From positions 13,167,001-13,231,000 of the forward strand of contig OZ012559.1 of assembly GCA_963935595.1 (NCBI GenBank): a DNA stretch of 64,000 nt, in the 5' to 3' direction. The stretch is from Schoenobius gigantellus. Its lineage: Eukaryota > Arthropoda > Insecta > Lepidoptera > Crambidae. Numbering within the stretch: the first letter of the stretch is position 1; the number at the start of each line of letters is the position of its first letter. The notes below the pieces were generated by a model. It made no database searches. It worked only from the letters and a program-made list of their open reading frames with translations, and had not been told where the DNA came from. Below, in pieces: positions 55,921-64,000 of the stretch. The position numbers were made by a program, and so were the translations under genes.

Positions 55921-55934
55921 ACTAAATAGAGATG
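55921..55934 (+). repeat. 14-bp target-site duplication, left copy, flanking the viral element
   Basis: 'actaaatagagatg' recurs at 57256-57269 immediately after an A-run. The ATG at its end (55932-55934) is the first ATG of the helicase reading frame, so the start codon comes from duplicated host target rather than from the insert. Confidence 0.85.
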
Positions 55935-56810
55935 GGGATGGGGATGGGGTGTGGGAAGACCACATGGCTCCTCAAGAACTTTCGAATAAAGGAAGACTTG
56001 ATCATCACCAGTACACTCGAAACAGCAAAAGAGCTGTCGGACGAAGTGACGAGTCGTCCAGGGGCGGTCGCGAAGGGGAAAATAAGAACAATTGCCTCGG
56101 TCCTGATCAATGGGGCAAGAGCTTCAAAGCGCCTTTTAGTGGACGAGGCTCTCTTGGTCCATTTTGGAGCCATAGTTATGGCATCAAGGCTGACCGGAGC
56201 AAAGGAACTGGTTCTGATGGCAGACACTAACCAGATCCCCTTCATCGACAGAAACGACCTATTCGAAATGTGTTACGAAAGTCCTGCTGCCATTGCGTCC
56301 ATTACTGAAAAGCTCCTCTGTACACACCGAAGTCCGATGGATGTGGTGTACGCTCTCCAAGACATCTACGAGGGCATTTACACATCCCGGCAAGTACTGA
56401 GGTCCTTGACTTGCGGAATGGCTTCGGGAGCGAGACTGCGAAGGTGTGACTCCAATACTCTCTTCCTGACTTTCACTCAAGATGAGAAAGAAGTGCACAG
56501 GAGGGATGGATTCGGCACTGGAGCAAAGTCTAGGTTGCTCACGGTCACGATCCATGAAGCACAAGGGCTAACGTACGACCACGTGGTTGTGCTCAGAGGA
56601 GCGGAACCAAAGAACCCAGTCCACGACAGTGTCCCTCACGCGGTGGCCATAACAAGGCACACGGTGACTTGCACCTATTACTTCTGGAAGCTGAAGGAGG
56701 ATGATGCCATTAGACGCCTCATTGCCTTTTCCAGAACGGCAACGGATCACGAGGTCGTCGATTATAACATGAAAATGGCTGTCAGAGCCCAGACACGCGC
56801 AGCGGCATAG
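55932..56810 (+). CDS. Endogenous viral element: superfamily 1 RNA-virus helicase domain, intact 292-codon ORF
   Basis: The frame carries superfamily 1 viral helicase motifs in order: motif I (Walker A) GCGKTT near residues 7-12, motif II LLVDEALLVH (about 68-77), motif III VLMADTNQIPFIDR (about 93-106) and motif IV-like CTHRSPMDVVYAL (about 128-140). Motif V is VTIHEAQGLTYDHVVVLR (about 211-228) and motif VI HAVAITRHT (about 241-249). This is the helicase of alphavirus-like positive-strand RNA viruses, closest in feel to insect virga/nege-type replicases. In a virus the domain unwinds RNA during replication. No methyltransferase or RdRp lies nearby, so it is an isolated domain. GC content and codon use are higher than the flanks. 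The ATG derives from the target duplication. The frame is intact; whether it is expressed cannot be told. Confidence 0.9.
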   Translation: MGMGMGCGKTTWLLKNFRIKEDLIITSTLETAKELSDEVTSRPGAVAKGKIRTIASVLINGARASKRLLVDEALLVHFGAIVMASRLTGAKELVLMADTNQIPFIDRNDLFEMCYESPAAIASITEKLLCTHRSPMDVVYALQDIYEGIYTSRQVLRSLTCGMASGARLRRCDSNTLFLTFTQDEKEVHRRDGFGTGAKSRLLTVTIHEAQGLTYDHVVVLRGAEPKNPVHDSVPHAVAITRHTVTCTYYFWKLKEDDAIRRLIAFSRTATDHEVVDYNMKMAVRAQTRAAA

Positions 56811-57255
56811 GTGCGGAAAATGAACCGCCTCAACCCGAATCCCTCTAGAGGTAGTCCCATTAACCACAACCTTAGCAAAGTTATAAGATTAAAGATTTAA
56901 ATTTTATATAAGTATAGACATAGTTAATTAAATAGTTAAAATTGATATATCCATTGAGAAATAAATGTACCGTATATAATGTTTTGGGAATATGTGAATA
57001 TATATATCTTTGTGTATGTATGTATTATAGATATTGTGTATGTATGTATATATGTGTATGTACATAAGTGTGTGTGTATCTGTATATGTTTGATTATATA
57101 CATAAGAACATGTAGAATAGTTTAATTTTAGGGGATGCGCAACTCACCCTAGATATAAGAGTAGTCGGATACATAAGAACACAATAGATCAATAAGAAAA
57201 TGAAAATAACAAAGGCACGGACCACGAGTCTGTGGTGATTATAACTAAAAAAAAA
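55935..57255 (+). mobile_element. Retrotransposed insert containing the viral helicase
   Basis: A 1.3-kb insert lies between the 14-bp direct repeats (55921-55934, 57256-57269) and ends in a run of ten A (57247-57256). A poly(A) end plus a duplication of this length is the signature of LINE-machinery insertion of a polyadenylated RNA. After the helicase stop (56808-56810) the insert is AT-rich with a TATG/TGTA-type low-complexity tract (about 56995-57090) and no RdRp. The inserted RNA may therefore have been a chimeric or host transcript. Confidence 0.75.
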
Positions 57256-57269
57256 ACTAAATAGAGATG
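57256..57269 (+). repeat. 14-bp target-site duplication, right copy
   Basis: 'actaaatagagatg', identical to 55921-55934; its first A may belong to the poly(A) run. Confidence 0.85.
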
Positions 57270-58209
57270 AAATCTTTGAGATATAGGGTTCTGGTTACGG
57301 AATTGTGATGGTGAAATCAAAGTATTGGACTACATTCAAACCTAATTTGACACATGGTAGCGTAAAACCGTACATGATTCCTTATCGGTCAGAGAAAACA
57401 TTAGCTTGGCAGGCCAATCCACTCCTTTGGTTTTCGTATAAGAATGAGTTAGCAAAGCGCGTTATTTAGATTGTTAGGACGATAAAGTGAAAGGGTCTTA
57501 CATTTTGCGACTGCAGAGGGCGTTGGTGTAGTTATGCCTAACTAACGTTGCAAATACGAGTAACAGACACGCGTGTCTATTTTCTTCTTTGAATCATAGT
57601 AACGATTTAATATGTTGTATATTTTATATTTCTTTAGTAGCTATAGCTATTCTGGTTTTGCCCGACTTAATATTTTAGACAGACTTGTCTTAAAGTCTAA
57701 CTAAAATAATTGAACTACTTATACAATATTTACTATTTATAATTATATCCAGATACAAATACCTATTGATACTTACTCAATAAATCCAAATCACCATATT
57801 GTTAGACATCACATATTTTGTAGTATTTACCTGAAACAAAAAATGTATGTTAAGTTAGTAGAGTTGAAAACTTAAAATGAATGTTTTTTTTTGTTTGCTT
57901 TATTAGATTTATACATTTCAATTTACAAACATATTCCTGCAGATGAGTGACAATGTTAACATTATGGGAGGATGTTATTTGTATGCTTATGCTGGTGAAG
58001 GTACTACACATCTTCTTCCTCGGCTCCAATAATCACCACGTCACACAATAAAAATTAAATCAAGGTGTTTGGTCAATTCGCTATCAAACCAAATACTACC
58101 CATGTCGACATAGTCATATGGCGACATTGAAAATCCTAAATTGTAATAGTACATTACTGCAGAGGCCGGGAAGTTAGGGATTGCCAGACGAGTAATGCTA
58201 ACGACAATT
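57270..58209. other. Non-coding DNA, nothing recognised
   Basis: AT-rich flank of the viral insert. No ORF or repeat identified. Confidence 0.5.
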
Positions 58210-58562
58210 GGCTAGATGACTAAATTTTTTTTTTGTTTAAATAGAAGCTCATTCATATAATAAACAGAAAGAAAAAATCGGTTTTCGAATAACTATAAAA
58301 ACAACCAAGATATTTCTCCATCTCTTTCTAGCAAAACGGCATTTTACAAGAAGTTTATATGGCCGTACTCAACGATGACGTCACGGTTGATGTCGGATCT
58401 CTCTGTCTAATCGCTTCAAAATTAACAGCTTAACATGCTTGTATCTTATGTATTTCTAAGCCGATTTTAATTCTAATTTCACATGATTGCATCTTTTTCT
58501 ACGCTATTTTAATATTTTATATCGAGATGTGAAAATTAGAATTCAGTCATCATCCCAATTAT
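58210..58562 (+). repeat. Dispersed repeat / probable MITE, copy 2
   Basis: Direct copy of 12368-12737 from 'ggctagatgact' to 'ttcagtcatcatccc', lacking an 18-base stretch present in copy 1. The ORF at 58487-58672 overlaps its end and is not supported. Confidence 0.8.
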
Positions 58563-59050
58563 TACGAGTCCGGCAATCCCATTCCCGCCGAGGTATGTAT
58601 AGTGCTTTTCTCAATAATTGCGAGGAAATAATGAAAGACGTAATACTGGAATTAATTATGAAATTCAAATAAAAACCTTTCATATTAAAATATTGTTTAA
58701 TGTTATCTATTTCAAATATTTATAATTGCCGTGATCTTCGTATAATTTAGCTTTATGATCTGTAAATAAAACAATAGTAGGTATCTAATAATAATAAGTT
58801 TCCTCTCTCTTGTTCAATGATTGCGTGCCCAACGGGTCCTTATAGTGATCTTATTTTTTGTGAACCACCTATTTTACACATTATGGTATGCATAAAAGAT
58901 AGCCCAAAGCCCATACAGCCCAATCATATTTTACGCAAAAAATGTAATACTGCAGATTATGACTTTTTTCTCTCGCAACGAAAATTAAGCATATTTTCGT
59001 GTGATTTCATACCAACATTTTAATAAAATTGTTGTCATATTCATAATACT
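58563..59050. other. Non-coding DNA, one unsupported small ORF
   Basis: 58817-59023 is open for 68 codons from ATG but shows no signal peptide, repeat or known motif. I do not call it a gene. Confidence 0.4.
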
Positions 59051-59264
59051 TACAACGTGTCTCATAATAACTCCCCATAAAATTATAATATTCATTTAAG
59101 CGAAAAGAATGTGTCAACTTTAATAACTTGTCATATCAATCGAATTTAATTGTCAAATTTTTGAAAATTCACTTTTGGAACAGTTTTAGGTTGGCAATTT
59201 TGATAGTTTAAATAAAATTAAATAAGTATTATAATTTTTATGGGGAGATATAAGACACGTTGTA
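59051..59264. mobile_element. MITE with about 40-bp terminal inverted repeats at TA
   Basis: 'tacaacgtgtctcataataa' + 'ctccccataaaattataat' is mirrored by 'attataatttttatggggag' + 'atataagacacgttgta'. The ends carry TA, fitting a mariner-type MITE. No coding capacity. Confidence 0.85.
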
Positions 59265-60129
59265 TATGCTCGAAGAGTGCATTTTTTATAATGTGGTAGC
59301 AATTGGCTGTATGACAAGTTACATAATTCAAGTTATAGATAAATAAAAAAACATTGGAGCAGCGGCCAATAATGAATTTTCATACTTACTTTCCTGGCCT
59401 AGGCCGATAAAGTAATGCATGAGCCAAGAATTACAAACTTTGTGTCTTCTTTTTACTACAATAATGCCTACATTTCCAAGCATGTTTGAGAAAAATTATT
59501 TTTTAATAAACATTACTTTAATAACATGAATGATGAAGAGTATTCACCTCGAAAGTAAACGAACAATTACATTCAAACGTGCAATTGACTGTTGATATTG
59601 ATAAACAATCTTTTATTTGACTCCGGATAGTATTTTACTCCGGCGACCATAGTATTTGACTCAAGGGACCATAGTAGCAGCGAACGTTCCACTGGACACT
59701 GTTTTAAGCGATTATGGCAAGGGGGCTGTCATTGGGGCTGAACAACGTTTTTCAAAATCACGTCATTTTGTCTAAGCCAATGAGATTCCTACCGTTTGCG
59801 AAATCTACCAAGTGCCAATAAATGCAACTTCTAACGAACCGTCTGACATTTTGAGGTAACGTAAGCTTCGAATGTCAGTAATGTAAGTCAGCAACAAAAC
59901 AATGGTTGGATTATGTACATGCTGACGTACAAGCTGAAACCAATTGAGCACAAACGTCGATAACTTGGCAACTCGGCGAGGTTCGCTGCCGTTCTTGGAA
60001 AGCACAAACTGAGTTACTTGGCTTCAACTTAATACTTCGGGCTTGTGGGGGAATTCAAGTTATAATTTGATACACGTTCAGTTCTGACTATTGGGTCTTA
60101 CTTAAAAATTACTTTAATATACATAGATT
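59265..60129. other. Non-coding DNA, nothing recognised
   Basis: AT-rich sequence; the minus ORF 59805-60005 has no motif. Confidence 0.45.
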
Positions 60130-60185
60130 GATATACTTCTGACGCTTGGAGTACTGGTATGTACTCCAAGCGTCAGGAGTATATC
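60130..60185. repeat. Tight hairpin (25-bp arms, short loop)
   Basis: 'gatatacttctgacgcttgg' + 'agtac' pairs with 'gtactccaagcgtcaggagt' + 'atatc' around a loop of about six bases, with one mismatch. Too tight a loop for a typical animal pre-miRNA; more likely a MITE remnant or template-switch product. Confidence 0.85.
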
Positions 60186-60272
60186 AGAAGAAGTACGAGT
60201 ATATCTGAAGCAGCCTTGTAAGAGCGCACCACGCTGTCAAGCATATGATTTAAAATCGTATATATGTTACTA

Positions 60273-60989
60273 ACGGGTGATTTTTTAAGCGTAGTTTTTT
60301 TTTAAATCGAATAAAACACTCAATTTGCATCATATATTCAAAATTTTGATTGAAATTGATAACTTGGCCTTTGCCATTTACATTTTAAAGATAACTTCAT
60401 GTAAATGTTGTCCGCGGCTCCGTTTTAAATGGTCCATCCGGAAGGTCCAATTTTGCGTCACTTTTTCGAGCATTTTGGCTTGTCCACATACACTAACAAC
60501 TTTACATAACCCCACAAGAAATAATCCAGAGGCGTCAAATCGCATGATCTTGGCGGCCAATTCACAGGGCCATTTCGAGAGATAAGCTGCTCACCAAATT
60601 CAATGTTAAACATGTCCATTGTTTAACATTAACACTGGACGCTACGGCTGCAATATTCTCTTCAGTACGCACTGTACGCATGTGAGACAATGGTTTAATG
60701 TCCAACAAAGTAAACTTGGTGCGAAATTTGGTGATAACAGCACGAATTGTTGATCCACCAGGTCGATTATGACGACCATAATATGGTCGTAACAAACGAT
60801 ACACATTTTTCACAGAGCACGAATTTCGATAGTAAATTTCAACAATTTGCAATCGTTGCTCGTTGGTGTCTTTCCATGATGAAATGGCAGGGTATACTGA
60901 AAACTTTTCACTTTGACAGATGACGTTTGGATGCCATTAACAACCAGTGCCGCCAACCTGAAAAACTTAACTCTTAAAAAATCACCCGT
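60273..60989 (-). mobile_element. Mariner-type transposon, internally deleted, with 17-bp terminal repeats
   Basis: 'acgggtgattttttaag' (60273-60289) and its exact complement 'cttaaaaaatcacccgt' (60973-60989) are the ends, each flanked by TA. At 717 bp it is about half the usual autonomous length. The coding remnant is on the minus strand. Confidence 0.92.
60378..60912 (-). pseudogene. Mariner-type transposase, internally deleted
   Basis: Minus strand: the N-terminal helix-turn-helix part reads VEIYYRNSCSVKNVYRLLRP, then RPGGSTIRAVITKFRTKFTL and MRTVRTEENIAAVASSV. It jumps to the C-terminal part, WPPRSCDLTPLDYFLWGYVK, with the last catalytic Asp in TPLDYF, and ends RMDHLKRSRGQHLHEVIFKM. The catalytic core between VASSV and the final acidic region is deleted, so no active enzyme could be made. 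Another C-terminal scrap of the same type is at 28756-29075. Confidence 0.88.
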
Positions 60990-61029
60990 TATAAAAGTCC
61001 GTATATTGATAAAATCTCAATTTGATGCG

Positions 61030-61523
61030 TATGTTTTTTTTTTCTTCTTTTTTTGTGTGTATGTTACGCGATTACGCCGCCAATTGTGGACCGATTTTCA
61101 AAATTCTTTTTGTATTCGATAGAGTAAACTCCAAGGGTGGTCCCATGGTCACCAAAATTAGGATCTGATGATGGGATTCCATGAAAATCGAGGAAAACCC
61201 TTAAATTTTAAGGTGTGTCCAACGTGTTTTGTATGTATGTTACGCGATTACTTACTAATTGTAAATCGATTTTCAAAATTATTTTTGCATTCGATAGAGT
61301 ATACTCAAGTATACCAAAGTCAGGATCTGACCATGGGATCCCATGAAAATCGAGGGAAACGCTAAATTAATACCAAACAAATTTTAAGACTTTCTAGGAG
61401 ATCATCGTTTGGCACCGACTTCAATATAGAAGTGTGATGTTGTCTGTACCTATTCTTATATTATTTTTAACTTTTCAGTGTTTTTGAAGTCGGTTTTTAT
61501 TTTTTGTAAAATATTTTTTATAT
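61030..61523 (-). mobile_element. 'accgacttca' MITE family, copy 3 (antisense), with internal tandem duplication
   Basis: The right end 'tttgaagtcggtttttattt' + 'tttgtaaaatattttt' is the reverse complement of the left end of 41137-41650. A block of about 135-140 bp starting 'gtatgttacgcgattac' and including 'gattttcaaaatt' and 'attcgatagagta' occurs twice in tandem (about 61059-61195 and 61230-61360). Confidence 0.75.
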
Positions 61524-61631
61524 AGAGAATAGACGAGTTTGGGATATGCTAGGATTTACTAATGACGGTTGGTAAATGATTGTTTTGTGAATTTCTTAAC
61601 AATTTCTTGGTCTGTGTATGTGGTCACAACA

Positions 61632-61655
61632 TCTAACCTAACCTAACCTAACCTA
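61632..61655 (-). repeat. Short TTAGG-type tract
   Basis: 'ctaacctaacctaaccta' plus 'acctac' gives four to five copies of CCTAA, the complement of the insect telomere repeat TTAGG. Short tracts like this also occur by chance in insect DNA. Confidence 0.8.
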
Positions 61656-64000
61656 CAGTTTTCAGCTTTATCCTTTATGTGATTACCATATTTACAACAT
61701 TTACCGCGTCTTGGTAAGTTCTAAGATTTTACCGAGTATATGATGGTAAAAGTCCGAAATGGACAATGATCACACAACAGTTCGGAGTTTTACCATTAAC
61801 AGTTGGTAAATTTTAAGTAGTTCGGGCTTTTAGGGTAACATATACATACATTCTTTATACAATGAGAGTTTTCATGATGTGCAGTGCACATATTAAAATG
61901 AGGGAAAAACGCATTAAAATTCAAATTCAAAATGTCTACTATGTGCACAAAACGATGTAGGTTTTAAATTAAACGATGAATCACAACGAAACAAACAATA
62001 TCATATTCATAATCAAGAATTATTGTGAAAGTAACTAAGCATAGTTGTGCTTTGCTAATGAAAATCGAGACATTTTTTGATTAAATTGTTTTGTTTTCCG
62101 TTAATTTTTACGCAAATTGTAAAAATACTCAATAATATCGAATCGATAATTGGATTTTGTTCTTGTATTGATTTATTAATTTTTCAACTTATTTAGCATT
62201 TTTATAGGAAATGCAAAGTCACAAATAGAAAAATCTGTACGTTTGTTCTTTTCTTAAATAATTATCACCAAATCTGTAAGTCGAAGACACGGGTTCAAGT
62301 ACCTAATGAAAATCTAATTCAATAGTGTAATATATTTTAGCCAAATAAATCACGCCGGTAATGTAATTCTTGTTTTTTGGTTTATTTTAAAACCATTAAT
62401 AAACCAAAAAACAAGAAAGAACCAGTACCTACATACTAAAAAAAATATCAACTAATAAAAATACAGAAACAGCTTCAAAAATCAGGCTATTATAGATTAT
62501 TCGCGATTTAGCAACTTTAAAAAAAAGAACTGTATTCTGCAAGACAAAGACTAGACAGTAAATTAAAGTTAATATTTATTACGAAAAGATTAGTTTGAGG
62601 TGTATTAAACTTCACGACTAATTAATATTGTTCACAATCAAAATTGCTACTGAACAGCCTAATCTAGACAACTGACAAATTCGAAGTCAGAAAAAACTCA
62701 ATAACTTTGCCTTTTCGGAATGCTTAATTAAAAACCCTGCCCTAAACAACGAGTCAGATTCGAAGAAAGAGCGTGAGCGTTCAGTCACTTTACAAACAAA
62801 CGCGTTGTCTATCCTCGATTATTTCCTGTTTACCAACATCCCAATAGTCACAACATTCAATCGAAGTCCAATTCTCTCAAAAATGCAGAATTCTTTCGAT
62901 AAATGCTCGTTGTGACGTAACATCAGGGTTGCGATAAATATTTCGGATGATGTGGGTTGCTCTTTTCGTAGCTCTAACGGGAAAAATATGTGAACATATT
63001 CTTAATTTCCTTTTTTAAATACAAAGCTTGATTAGTTCACTTTCATCCGTTATGTTTTGCTGCTGCCTAGTTCGTCTGATAAATCAGTAATCTGAGTAGT
63101 TTCCGGATTCAACTACCAAATCGAGCAGATTATCAACTTTTTCCCGATAAATAAATTTTGTCAGTATAAGCTCGGAATCCTGGTACTAATCCAAAGTCCG
63201 ACATGATCACCCCCCATAACATGAGACCTAAAATATATGATGGTGTGTGATACTCAATACGCCTCTGTCTATCTTTTCGAGGAAAACAGCAGCCTTTGTG
63301 ATATTTATTTCATTTCTGAAATACTTTATTGTTAAGAAGAAAATTGCCAACCCTACTTGGGGTGGGGGGACGTCTAGCCCAGCCGGCCATCAGTCACTGT
63401 CAACTTGCCGATAGCACGAGACGTCCCGTATCGTTGAATTTTATCTCTAACGATATCAATTCTTATTTTTAATCTAAACTTTTAAGATAGGCTTGTTGCT
63501 GCAGAATTTGTCGTACCACCCGATGTAAAAATAATGACAGTATCAATGACTTTAAAGGTATGATGTCTATTTTATTTTCGATAATTTGCAACTTATTAAG
63601 TTTGCACACATCTATCCAAAAGTACTTACCATTTATTATCAACATTAGGCAACAAGAAAGGAGGACTTGAGCCGGCACCTATGGCACATACCAAATGCAA
63701 GTTTCTAGGCCTCTTAAATCGATCAACAGGATCCACCTTGAGCAGGTGAGGTTGTCTTGGATCCCGTCAAATATTATTGGAAATTCCTAATACTCAATGA
63801 CCCAACTACCTCATTAGGATGACAATATTTTTGTATAAGATGACCGCGTGATCTCATTCTAATATACGCATTGCTCCAACCACAACGTAGTTACATGTTT
63901 CGTTATTTTCTTATTGAAATAGCATGTTCAATTAAACAAATTGTACATACATGGGTGGTTCTTCAAAAGGATCTTATCTTAACGTAAGAGGACATCATAA
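61656..64000. other. Non-coding DNA with one hairpin
   Basis: A 17-bp-arm hairpin lies at about 62369-62416 ('cttgttttttggttta' pairs with 'taaaccaaaaaacaag'). Other sequence is AT-rich without recognisable genes. The GC-rich segment at 63355-63430 ('ggggtggggggacgtctagc') has no assigned function. Confidence 0.45.

Noticed and set aside
55949..56564. Alternative-frame and antisense ORFs across the viral helicase
   Set aside because: They lack motifs and only reflect the open, higher-GC coding sequence of the helicase frame.
58817..59023. 68-codon ORF as a small secreted protein
   Set aside because: No hydrophobic leader or repeats, no promoter or poly(A) context; insufficient support.

Overview
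The window is AT-rich, gene-poor, intron-and-transposon DNA of an insect, most likely a lepidopteran (moth or butterfly). The signs are a Dong/R4-type LINE in TAA microsatellites, R1-clade and CR1-like LINEs, very short Helitrons with A^TC...CTRR^T borders, two SINE types of a kind common in moths, many long foldback MITEs, and insect-type splice sites. Database identity could not be checked; family names rest on motifs read by eye.

Only one ordinary host gene is well supported. It is a three-exon gene on the + strand (36098-36115, 38023-38102, 42568-42784) for a 104-residue secreted protein. It has a clean signal peptide, a His cluster and VPxIKEV-type repeats. Its first coding exon is 18 nt, and its two introns (1.9 and 4.5 kb) are filled with repeat fragments.

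The remainder is mobile DNA. 1-13.5 kb: LINE and SINE fragments and foldback MITEs. 13.55-18.21 kb: a two-unit element. The large unit carries a spliced, apparently intact tyrosine-recombinase gene (376 aa) and is invaded by a CR1-like LINE. A 373-bp internally deleted relative lies beside it in reverse orientation, and the two are joined by a 335-bp palindrome. 19.3-20.7 kb: nested MITEs and a 40-bp perfect palindrome. 21.0-25.15 kb: a probably full-length Dong/R4 LINE with an uninterrupted 1,201-aa ORF on the - strand. 26.2-27.6 kb: Helitron ends. 28.7-33.0 kb: a mariner remnant, then a Jockey-like LINE split by an R1-clade LINE with a 13-bp target-site duplication. 36.1-43.3 kb: the secreted-protein gene. 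44.8-52.5 kb: nested foldbacks, SINE, dispersed repeats and Helitrons. 55.92-57.27 kb: an endogenous viral element encoding an intact superfamily 1 RNA-virus helicase domain. It is flanked by a 14-bp direct repeat and an A-run, so it looks retrotransposed, and its ATG lies in the duplicated host target. 58-61.5 kb: MITEs and an internally deleted mariner. 61.5-64 kb: little recognisable.

The two observations most worth following are the tyrosine-recombinase element with inverted-repeat ends and a reverse-oriented derivative, and the retrotransposed viral helicase with an open reading frame. Nothing in the window behaves like an operon; the genes do not share a pathway.
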